Part shown: positions 18,301-24,996 of the stretch, piece after piece | How positions within the stretch are numbered: the first letter of the stretch is position 1 | Layout: each line of letters begins with the position of its first letter | Origin: Candidatus Binataceae bacterium | Lineage (GTDB): Bacteria > Desulfobacterota > Binatia > Binatales > Binataceae | DNA length: 64,000 nucleotides | Assembly (NCBI GenBank): GCA_035294265.1 | Contig: DATGLK010000004.1 | Span: 18,277 to 82,276, forward strand | Direction of reading: 5' to 3' | Notes under the pieces: generated by a model | Database searches by the model: none | Seen by the model: the letters and a program-made list of their open reading frames with translations, nothing else | What the model was told of the DNA's origin: nothing | Position numbers and translations under genes: made by a program

Positions 18301-19081
18301 CGTTGCCGCGCTCAAAGACGCGCAAAATATTGCCCGGCTGGGAGATTTCGAAACGCGGCAGCGGATCGAGAAAATCGAGCACGCCGTGCGCCAGCTTATC
18401 GGCCGCACTGGGCGGCGGCAGGGTACGGACCCGCGCCGGGCGTCCATCTTCGGTATAAGCTTCGCCAAAGCGCGCGATCTTGGAGGGATACTCGCCGTTG
18501 TTGTAGAGCGCCGCCTCCCACAGCATCGCTCCGGTCGCCATCATGCTCTTGCGTACGTCTTCCACCTCATCGACGTGGCAGCCGGCGCTGCCGCACGCCA
18601 TCCGCGCGGCGCGCAGGTCGCCGGGATTGACGAAGCGAACGAATTGGGGCGATTCGTCATTGAGCATCGCGTACGAACGCACCGGCATCCGCCCGTCGGC
18701 GGGCCAGTCGCGGGCGTACAGGGGCTGGACGTGGGCTGCCTGCTTGAGGCTGGCCTCGGGGTTGCCGCCGTGGCAATCGGTGCATCCGATCGGCAGTCCC
18801 TGCGGATGCATGTCCTCGATCCCCCGATGGCATCCCGAGGCGATACAGCCCTTGCTCTTGCGATCGGCGGCGGCCTGAGTCTGTTGGGAGATGTCGGGGG
18901 GAATGAGCGGCTTTTGGTAAGCTCCGCGGTCGGGCGCGGGCCGCTCCCACAGCATCGCGCCCGGATCAACCGCCGGGTCCGGCGCCGCCGCGCGGCGGGC
19001 GAGCGCCCGGCCTACGCCCACGGCCATCGCCAGGGCGCAAGCAAGGATCACCGTCGCAAACTTTGCCCGCGGGCCTGCCAT
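15377..19081 (-). CDS. Ten-haem c-type cytochrome with C-terminal LVIVD-repeat propeller
   Basis: This 1234-residue exported protein (signal roughly residues 8-28) carries ten c-haem attachment motifs. Eight are CxxCH, at about 100, 308, 365, 501, 528, 645, 656 and 762. Two are CX4CH, CIASGCH at 79 and CGSAGCH at 163. After about residue 790 it has seven LVIVD-type repeats (motifs such as YAYVLCRRGLAVIDI near 992 and YAYVSAGRQGLVIVNV near 1077; others near 795, 862, 940, 1035 and 1126), enough for one seven-bladed propeller. It starts 11 bases after the barrel gene. By analogy with MtrC or OmcA it could be the surface-exposed electron-transfer cytochrome, but it is not visibly homologous to them and has no convincing lipobox. 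Anchoring and location are inferred. Confidence 0.88.
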   Translation of the reverse strand: MAGPRAKFATVILACALAMAVGVGRALARRAAAPDPAVDPGAMLWERPAPDRGAYQKPLIPPDISQQTQAAADRKSKGCIASGCHRGIEDMHPQGLPIGCTDCHGGNPEASLKQAAHVQPLYARDWPADGRMPVRSYAMLNDESPQFVRFVNPGDLRAARMACGSAGCHVDEVEDVRKSMMATGAMLWEAALYNNGEYPSKIARFGEAYTEDGRPARVRTLPPPSAADKLAHGVLDFLDPLPRFEISQPGNILRVFERGNDRLSSRGLGTEVRTDPVFLSLQKTRLLDPTLWMLGTNDHPGDFRSSGCSACHVIYANDRDPSHSAKYARYGNLGRSFSADQAIDHHVSGFPIRHQFTDAIPSSQCVVCHVHPGTNVVNSYYGTIWWDNESDGEFFYPPHDAHKSADQTAIDLMANPEAAAVRGRWSDPAFLADSAKLNPQLKHVQIADFHGHGWIFRYVWKLDEGGRLLDANNRVIPSSAPDKWRRAVKLDDLHQEAGMQCADCHFELDAHGNGKLYGEVRNAIAIRCEDCHGSFNRRATLTASGNAGWEHGRPINMRTYPATRRTDFGNRFIDTRFAIRQQSSMGYKRWVVPQLVDLDDAHSPHYRLADEPARYAHTIEKDGKTWGDLKVADSQLAHPLSQMTCQSCHSAWVPSCFGCHLPMKANMRRPLLHYDGDMTRNWTSYDFQTLRSDVFMLARDGVVTGNRIAPARSSCAVLVSSYNARRDVIYTQQQPVSADGYSGEAFSTAVPHTVRSTETRRCTDCHLSAENDNNARLAQLLMLGTNFVNFIGRFAWVAEGRDGLQAVAVTQRDEPQAVFGSHLHQLAYPDEYAAFVKAGRRLTENYRHGSADCLSIQNRGEYLYTADGPGGLEVYDIAHIDDKDFAERIITAPVSPLGQRTYVRSRFATAVALPSTLLIDPARSRQPQNLEAPIPAMYAYVYVTDRDEGLITVNVATLGDGNPDNNFLSRGATFNPQGRLNGALNLAIVGHYAYVLCRRGLAVIDIADPLRPRLVSELGAPWLRAPRALQVQFRYAFVVDAEGMKVLDVTDLDHPQPVPGAVVKLADARNIYVARTYAYVSAGRQGLVIVNVRRPEHPEIDQVFNAGGQIDDLNDTKLGMTDASLFAYLADGKNGLRVVELMSPETPGYQGFSPRVSPRLIATFPTSGRALALPKGLDRDRAVDESGHQIAVFDRLGARPFTQSEMRALYIRNGKPYIVNDQPDPAGDVAQRRH

Positions 19082-19092
19082 CGCCGCCCGCT

Positions 19093-20976
19093 CTAGTAGG
19101 TCACCGTCATGGCGGTAAAGACCGAGTACAGTTCCTGGCTGGTGTAGATCTGGCTGAAGCCGCGGTCCGGGGTGAAGAGCGCGCCGCCGACCTCGAAAAT
19201 CACGTTGTCGATGAGCAGCGGCCGATAGATCAAGCCCACGCTGGTGTCGAACCCCATGTCGCGGCTGAGGTTGTTCTGGTGGAGCAACTGTTCAAGCACG
19301 CCGACCGCGGCGAACTGGACGTAGTTGAGATTGACCACCGCGGTCAGCTCGGGGGTCAGCCGCGCTTCCAGGCCGAGGTTATAGAGCAGCAGGCCCGGAT
19401 TGACGAAGTTGGCCTGGCCCTGAAGTTCGGAGCTGCGCAGGTTGGGCAGCAGGCTGAAGGGGCTTTTGAGCGCAACCCCGGTGGGCGGCAAGCCTATCCC
19501 CTCGCGGCTCCAATAGCTGAAGGGGGCGCCGGCGAAGTCGGGACTGTCGAGGATGGCGTCGAAGCCGGTGGCGGTATGACTATTGAGGTTGCCGTCTCCG
19601 GAGGCGTAGAAGAACGATACCTTGTAGGTCAGCCAATCGCGCGGATAGGCCAGTTCGAGCGCCGCCATTTGGGCGTTGATGTTGACCGCGTGGCCGGCGA
19701 TCTGGTTGAAGCTGTCGCTGCCGACGGTTTCATAAAAGGCGTGACTTATCTCGATAGGGCCGATATGGCCCTGGCCGGTGAGGCCGAAATAAGCCGCGTT
19801 GATAGTATGCGCGACGACGCTGCCGACCAGAGCCGGACGCACCAGGAAACCGTTGTTGTCATAATGGAAGCCGCCGGCGTCGTGGTTGTAGTCGAAGTCC
19901 AATTGCGCGTCGTAGCCGGAAAAAAAGAAGTCCTGACGGGTCAGGTTGGCCACCACCACCTGTTGGCCGCGGGTCCTGAAGACCGTGTTGAGGCCGCTGT
20001 TGGTGTCCTTGTCGAGCTGCTCGAAGAAAGCCAGGTTGTAGTTGATCTTGTTGTCGTCGTAATTGCCGAACAGGCGCACGCCGGGTTCCTGGTCAACGTA
20101 AATGAAGCCGCGGAAATCACTGACCAGGGGCTGAATCCCGGCGCGCGCGGAGACGAAATCGTAGTTGGGGCTCAGGTCCAACAGCTTGTACTGAAAGAAC
20201 AGCTCCTGGATCCCGACATGGCCGTCCAGGCGGGTGGTGCCGTCGGCCGGGTTGACGTTGACCACCCCGCGCTCGGAGACGTCGAGATAGTTGACATTGA
20301 ACACCGGAGTGAAGCGCAGCTCCCAGTCCAGCGGCTTGAAGCCCGCATCACCATGGAAGAGGTCGAAGGAGGTGATGAAATTCTGTTGCAGCGAGCGCTC
20401 ATTTCCGCCGCCAAAAAAATTCTGAAAACCGGGCGTCGGCTGCGCGCTGACCCCGCTGGCGGTGGGCGTGCGATCGAACTGCGCGATCGTGTCGCTGACC
20501 GCGGTGAAATCGAAAAAAGTGTGCTGGCCCCAAATCGGATAGTCACCCTTGATCACGTTCTGATCGTACGGGTCCCACCAACGGCCCAGCCGGTAGGGAT
20601 ATTCGCCCGGCGTACCGTTCACATAGCGGTTCCAATCCGGGAACCCTATCCGCCACCGATCTTCGAATGGGATTAGGCCGCTGCTTGCCGCCCACGCCGG
20701 AGGCTGAAACGACCGCAGGCCAGGGGCCGCGAAACCCAGGGGCTTGAGCGCCGGCGCCGGGACGTTCCATTCCGCGGCCTGCCGACGCATCTTTTGCGTC
20801 TCGGGGTCGACTGCGCTGGGAGAGGGCGCGGCGGAAGGTGCGGGGCGGGAGCTGGCGGCAGGGATCGTGGCATCCATTGCGGCCGCATTCGCATAAGCCC
20901 CGGTAAATAGCGCGGTAAGAACCACCAGCGCGAGTCGCGCATGCCGCGAAAGAGGCTTTTCCGATCCTGTCGCCAC
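19093..20976 (-). CDS. Putative outer-membrane beta-barrel (porin-like) of the cytochrome cluster
   Basis: The 627-residue product (GTG start) has a Sec signal (hydrophobic ALVVLTALFTGAYANA, about 16-31) and a Pro/Ser/Ala-rich spacer. About 500 residues follow in alternating polar/hydrophobic aromatic-rich strands (for example WELRFTPVFNVNYLDV, LFFQYKLLDL, AAYFGLTGQG), and it ends in Tyr. Its size is close to MtrB-type barrels of porin-cytochrome conduits (about 700 residues), but it lacks the MtrB N-terminal CxxC and I do not recognise the family. It is translated just before the ten-haem LVIVD cytochrome (11-base gap) and is divergent from the tetrahaem cytochrome gene. A role as the sheath for an electron conduit is inferred from this context. 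Confidence 0.75.
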   Translation of the reverse strand: MATGSEKPLSRHARLALVVLTALFTGAYANAAAMDATIPAASSRPAPSAAPSPSAVDPETQKMRRQAAEWNVPAPALKPLGFAAPGLRSFQPPAWAASSGLIPFEDRWRIGFPDWNRYVNGTPGEYPYRLGRWWDPYDQNVIKGDYPIWGQHTFFDFTAVSDTIAQFDRTPTASGVSAQPTPGFQNFFGGGNERSLQQNFITSFDLFHGDAGFKPLDWELRFTPVFNVNYLDVSERGVVNVNPADGTTRLDGHVGIQELFFQYKLLDLSPNYDFVSARAGIQPLVSDFRGFIYVDQEPGVRLFGNYDDNKINYNLAFFEQLDKDTNSGLNTVFRTRGQQVVVANLTRQDFFFSGYDAQLDFDYNHDAGGFHYDNNGFLVRPALVGSVVAHTINAAYFGLTGQGHIGPIEISHAFYETVGSDSFNQIAGHAVNINAQMAALELAYPRDWLTYKVSFFYASGDGNLNSHTATGFDAILDSPDFAGAPFSYWSREGIGLPPTGVALKSPFSLLPNLRSSELQGQANFVNPGLLLYNLGLEARLTPELTAVVNLNYVQFAAVGVLEQLLHQNNLSRDMGFDTSVGLIYRPLLIDNVIFEVGGALFTPDRGFSQIYTSQELYSVFTAMTVTY

Positions 20977-21115
20977 AACCGAATGCGCGAGATCTACTTC
21001 TCAGGTCATGTTAGATCAAGAATAACGCGATGAGCACCCTGCCAGATAAATTTTGCAATATGTAGCGAAGTCTAGTAGAAACATCTGCCGATGGCTAGGA
21101 AAAGGGGCTTTGGGC

Positions 21116-21721
21116 ATGAAGTTTCTCTGCTTGACGATAATCGGGCTGGTTGGGTGTGTCGCGCTTGCGACAGCGGCTCACGCCGCCGACCATCAATATG
21201 TCGGCTCCTCTCAATGCGAAGACTGCCACGGCCGCAAAGAGGCCCTGACCATCATCGGCCCTAACGGTCAGAAGAGTAATCCGATGGAGATCTGGAAGCA
21301 GGATCCCCATCGCAAAGCCTTTGATGCATTGGAAAGCGATTGGGGCAAACAAGCCGCCAGAAAGGTTGGCTTGGCGGACGGACAGGCGGACGGTGCGATG
21401 TGTCTAACCTGCCATACTACCGGTGCCGGCAGCGACAGCGCGCCTGATCCGACCGAGGGGGTCTCCTGCGAGGCCTGTCATGGTGCGGCTTCGGACTGGG
21501 TGAAAAAGAACGTGCACGGCGAGATTGGCAACGACCCGGCCAAGATGGCGGCGGCGGTGGCGGCCGGCATGCTCGACCTGCGCAAGATGGCGGTGCGCCA
21601 GAGCAATTGCGAGAACTGTCACGTGATCAAGCGCCCCTGCTATCGGCCCAGCGAGCAGCCCTTCAGCGTCCATCTCGATCGCAAGTTCAAGCATTGGCAG
21701 GACAACATTCCGGTGCTGTGA
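21116..21721 (+). CDS. Tetrahaem c-type cytochrome, c554-like
   Basis: This is a small periplasmic electron carrier of 201 residues with a clear Sec signal ending ATAAHA (about residue 23). It has four CxxCH motifs: CEDCH 34-38, CLTCH 96-100, CEACH 118-122 and CENCH 165-169. The layout YVGSSQCEDCH at the start, the GVSCEACHG middle and conserved extra histidines match the cytochrome c554/c-prime superfamily. The ATG at 21116 is preferred over an upstream in-frame start at 21053: AGGAAAAGGGG lies ahead of it and the signal peptide begins here. It is the only plus-strand gene within the minus-strand cluster and diverges from the barrel gene across about 140 bases, so it may share its promoter region. 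Confidence 0.88.
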   Translation: MKFLCLTIIGLVGCVALATAAHAADHQYVGSSQCEDCHGRKEALTIIGPNGQKSNPMEIWKQDPHRKAFDALESDWGKQAARKVGLADGQADGAMCLTCHTTGAGSDSAPDPTEGVSCEACHGAASDWVKKNVHGEIGNDPAKMAAAVAAGMLDLRKMAVRQSNCENCHVIKRPCYRPSEQPFSVHLDRKFKHWQDNIPVL

Positions 21722-21754
21722 GCCGACCGCTCCTCGGGGACGGGCGATTGCCGT

Positions 21755-24049
21755 TCACCGCCCCTTGCGCTCCATTTGGATGCCGATCGATTCCATGAAC
21801 CGGGTGGGCAGTTCGGCGCCCAGCATCGCGAACACGCAGTCGTTGTCCAACTCGGTGGGCTCGGTGATGACTATCGCGTTGGCGCCGGCGCTGAGTTCGC
21901 CGCTGCGCGCGGCGCCAAAGGGTTCGAGCACCACCTTGCCGGGCGCCAGCCCGGTAAGCGCGCTGGCAGGATAGATGGTTATCAGGCCCTGGCGCTGCAG
22001 TTGGCTTATCTTCTCGGCATTCTCCGGCGTGACCGGCGGGCCCAGCGCGGGAGTGCGGAACGAGTAGCTGACGATGTTGTGAAGCTGAGGATCGGCCAGC
22101 GCCTGGGCGACCTCGGTGCCGGCATTGCCGCCGCCGACCACCAGGAGCCTGCGGTTTTGGAATTCGGAAGGCTCAATCAAACTGTAGAAGACGCGATCGG
22201 GGGTCTCGCCCGCAAGCTTCAAGCGGCGCGGCGAGCCGCGCAGGCCGATGGCCAACACGGCGTAGCGCGCCTGGTAGCTACGGGAGGCGGAGGTGAGGAT
22301 CTCGAAATAGCCCTCGCGCGCGCGGATTGCGCTGACCTCTTCGCGTTCGTTGATGGTGATGCCGGTCTCGGCCAGGATCCGCTCCCATTCCTTGAGTAGC
22401 ACCTCCTTGGAGGTGTCCCCTTCCATGAAGAACGAGCCGTATTCGGCGACCTCGATGGCGGTGCTTTGGACGAATTTACCCCGCGGATAGTTGCGAATCG
22501 TGCCGGCCGCGGTTTCCTTCTCCAGCGCCAGATAACTCAGCCCGCTGGCTTTGGCGGTACAAGTGGCGCTGATCCCGGCGGGACCGCAGCCGATAATCGC
22601 CACGTCATAGATCTCGGGCGCCGGCGTTCGCGGGTTGAATTTGAGCTGGTTGGCAATGAACTCTACCGCTTGGCGGCCAGAGCGCATCGCCAGATTGATC
22701 GACGCGGTGCCGGCCGTTTCGCCGACCACGTAAAGCCCTGGCACCGTACTCTGGTAGGTATCGTCCAGCTTGGGAACCTGTTGGATGCGTGGCGCGATGC
22801 CGCCTTCCTCGCCCGAATCCCCGCTGACCAGATGCGGGATGGCGCGCAAGTAAACCAGCGCCAACAGCGATGAAGCGAGCAGCCCCAGCAGTCCCAGCCA
22901 CCAGGGCTTCAGCGTGGTGGGTTGAAACTGGAAGCCGCTCATCGAGCCCCCGGAACGTGACAAGACCGGCAGGTAGAGGACCAATTGCAATCCCGTGCCG
23001 CGCATCCGGGGCGAGCGCAATGGCGCAGGGCGGTTGAAATCGTAAGACGGCGCCGAACCGTAGCGATGAAACGCATGGCATTGGGTGCATTCAACCGTCC
23101 TGGCCTGCGCCCGGATGGGCGCGGGGCCGGCGGTCGCGGCCAATACCACGTCGCGCCCCAGCGCGACGCGGCGCATCGGCGCGGATCTTTCGGGCAAGGG
23201 CTGATGCGCATGGCAACTGAAGCAATTGAGCGTCTGGCGCGACGGAAGGTCTCCCACACGGGTGCTGGTGGCAATCGCCATGTGGCATCGCTCGCAGGCC
23301 GAGCGCAAATGGTCGGCGGAGTGGTCGAAGCGGGCGTCGAGGTGCTTCAGCCTGATCATCCGCCAGTATGCCAGGAAGCGGGGCGCGCTCCCCACGCTGG
23401 CGGGAAGATTGAGATAGCGATCCTGCGGATTCAGATGGCAACCGGAGCCCGCACAGCTACTCCAGGCCAGAACAAAACGTGCCGGCGCCGCGGGCGCTGA
23501 AGCACGTTGCACGACGTGACAGCTCTGGCAGGCCGGCGCGGCGCCGCGCTTGAGCAGCAGTTGCAGATGCTGTCGATGGGAGTATCCGATCTTGAAGGCG
23601 TGAATCGAACCGTAAGGGCGAATCAGATCGCGCCGGCTCCGGAAGGCGTGACGCTGCACCTCGGCCAGCGAGGGATGCTGATGACACCAGGTGCAGGCGA
23701 AACCGGCGGCGCGCGGCAGGTCGAGGGCTCCGCGGTGATCGACGTGGCATGAAAGGCAGGCAAGTTGGTCATTCATTCCCGCCAGATGAAAGCCGGCGAT
23801 CAGCCCGCCATCCTTGTCGTCAAGCGCGCTGCCCGCGTGCGGGTTGTTGGGCATCGCGCCATGGCAAGCCGCACATCCGCCGTTGTCCGCCGCGCGCCAG
23901 GGCTGATGACACGCGGCGCATTGAGCGGCAAAGGACTGATGGCCCGGGAGCACAGAGCCGGGAGAATAGCTGCGATGGACCGCCAGAAGCGCGAACAGGC
24001 TCAGGGCAGCGAGCGCACCGGCGGCACCCAGCTTAGCGCGCAGTTTCAT
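21755..24049 (-). CDS. Multihaem c-type cytochrome continuous with FAD/NAD(P) reductase (fusion or frameshift-joined pair)
   Basis: One 764-residue reading frame joins two modules. The N-terminal part has a signal or anchor helix (about 8-25) and nine haem motifs: CxxCH at 44, 59, 98, 119, 174, 252, 276 and 321, and CX4CH (CAGSGCH) at 199. The C-terminal part starts at an internal Met370 with a membrane helix (WWLGLLGLLASSLLALVYL, about 383-401), then a thioredoxin-reductase/YpdA-like fold. That fold has an FAD motif GCGPAGIS and an NAD(P) motif GGGNAGTE but no redox CxxC. A GLYVVGETAG stretch, normally near the C-terminus of such enzymes, lies before the FAD motif, suggesting circular permutation. 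A +1 shift near 23008 would give a separate ten-haem protein ending at 22939. The start overlaps the cytochrome b gene stop (ATGA). Confidence 0.82.
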   Translation of the reverse strand: MKLRAKLGAAGALAALSLFALLAVHRSYSPGSVLPGHQSFAAQCAACHQPWRAADNGGCAACHGAMPNNPHAGSALDDKDGGLIAGFHLAGMNDQLACLSCHVDHRGALDLPRAAGFACTWCHQHPSLAEVQRHAFRSRRDLIRPYGSIHAFKIGYSHRQHLQLLLKRGAAPACQSCHVVQRASAPAAPARFVLAWSSCAGSGCHLNPQDRYLNLPASVGSAPRFLAYWRMIRLKHLDARFDHSADHLRSACERCHMAIATSTRVGDLPSRQTLNCFSCHAHQPLPERSAPMRRVALGRDVVLAATAGPAPIRAQARTVECTQCHAFHRYGSAPSYDFNRPAPLRSPRMRGTGLQLVLYLPVLSRSGGSMSGFQFQPTTLKPWWLGLLGLLASSLLALVYLRAIPHLVSGDSGEEGGIAPRIQQVPKLDDTYQSTVPGLYVVGETAGTASINLAMRSGRQAVEFIANQLKFNPRTPAPEIYDVAIIGCGPAGISATCTAKASGLSYLALEKETAAGTIRNYPRGKFVQSTAIEVAEYGSFFMEGDTSKEVLLKEWERILAETGITINEREEVSAIRAREGYFEILTSASRSYQARYAVLAIGLRGSPRRLKLAGETPDRVFYSLIEPSEFQNRRLLVVGGGNAGTEVAQALADPQLHNIVSYSFRTPALGPPVTPENAEKISQLQRQGLITIYPASALTGLAPGKVVLEPFGAARSGELSAGANAIVITEPTELDNDCVFAMLGAELPTRFMESIGIQMERKGR
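22939..23089 (-). other. Probable frameshift/gene boundary: hidden tenth CxxCH and ATGA overlap
   Basis: In the continuous frame the stretch after the CTQCH motif (encoded at 23089-23075) reads as non-descript sequence up to Met370. Dropping one base, most simply from the CCCC run on the minus strand (GGGG at 23008-23011), gives SPGCAARDCN followed by CRSCHVPGAR and a stop. A tenth haem motif is then encoded at 22971-22957. The TGA at 22941-22939 overlaps the ATG at 22942-22940 of the FAD module as ATGA, the same junction used by the preceding gene pair. A GGGGG lies just upstream of that ATG as a possible ribosome-binding site. So the gene may really be two genes, 24049-22939 and 22942-21755. 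Confidence 0.65.
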
Positions 24050-24966
24050 AGGCCAGCGAAATAGAACACTGCCAGGACGTGAAACACGACCAAAACGCCG
24101 GTCAGTGCCGCGATCGCGAGATGAAAGCCCAGCCAGCGGGTGCCAAACTCAAGGTTGAAGGCGTTCTGCTCGAGGTTGACCTTGTGCGCGGCGAGAGCGC
24201 TCAGCTCATCCCACAACTCACCATCCTGCGTAAGTTGGCCACGATAGCGCGCAAGTTCGGCTGCACAGCTTACGCCCGCGTCGCGGCCCCGAAGCGAGGC
24301 GGCCAACAAGGCGCGCCGGGGCCAAGTGCCGACCAGGATGGGTTTGACGTGGCCGAGATAGGCGCCGATCAGAGCTTCACTGTGGCCCAGAATTTTCTCC
24401 TCGGCCTGGGCGAAGAGCAGGTTGATCGCGCTCTCCACATCGCCCAGCCGAACCTCGCGGGCGGCCCGATGGGTCATCGCGGTCGGAAGAAAATCCTGCA
24501 GCAGCGCGCCAAACAGGCCGCTTGCCAGCAACGTGACTACCGCGAAGGCTAGAACCGTCTCCAGCGGGCCCATCAAGTGGGTCTGGGTGTGCCACCACAG
24601 TGGCAACAAGGCCAGGATGCCGGCCGCGACGTGAATCGCGCGCCGGGTTTCCAGCCGGTCCCAGAACCGCACCAGACGGAACAGCGGTGCGGGAGTGACA
24701 CGCTGGGCGAGAACCAACATATGCAGGCCGAGCCAGGTAAAACGTTTGCGCACGCTGTACCATCCGGCAAAGACGAACGCGGCTAAGGTGATGAAGCCCG
24801 AATGGTAAGCGCTGAGGTGGAGGGCAAACGGCTCGGTCAGGTGATGCGCCACCACGACCACTATCGAGCAGAGCACGATGAGCGGCAGCAGGCGAATTGA
24901 AAGTAACTCGCGCAGGCGCGCGGCACGGCGACTTACCTCCAGCCTGGCCGTGACCGTAGCGTTCAT
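24046..24966 (-). CDS. Membrane b-type cytochrome-like protein
   Basis: The 306-residue product has about five membrane helices: near 25-43, 57-71, 109-125, 134-153 and 278-304. Histidines lie in the bundle helices (AIHVAAG, WWHTQTH, GFHLAIA, VVFHVLA), the pattern of a dihaem b561/NarI-type membrane subunit. A roughly 115-residue hydrophilic segment lies between helices four and five. In this cluster it would move electrons between the quinone pool or the cytoplasmic Fe-S protein and the periplasmic cytochrome. It begins 30 bases after the cNMP-ferredoxin gene and its stop overlaps the next start (ATGA), so the three genes are translationally coupled. The exact family is not recognised. Confidence 0.75.
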   Translation of the reverse strand: MNATVTARLEVSRRAARLRELLSIRLLPLIVLCSIVVVVAHHLTEPFALHLSAYHSGFITLAAFVFAGWYSVRKRFTWLGLHMLVLAQRVTPAPLFRLVRFWDRLETRRAIHVAAGILALLPLWWHTQTHLMGPLETVLAFAVVTLLASGLFGALLQDFLPTAMTHRAAREVRLGDVESAINLLFAQAEEKILGHSEALIGAYLGHVKPILVGTWPRRALLAASLRGRDAGVSCAAELARYRGQLTQDGELWDELSALAAHKVNLEQNAFNLEFGTRWLGFHLAIAALTGVLVVFHVLAVFYFAGL

Positions 24967-24996
24967 TGCTCCCCGGACGCTCTTAAGTTGAAGCGC

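Noticed and set aside
19063-20676. 537-codon open frame antisense to the barrel gene
   Set aside because: Same shadow effect; the Val/Glu-rich translation has no recognisable motif, whereas the opposite strand has signal peptide and strand pattern.
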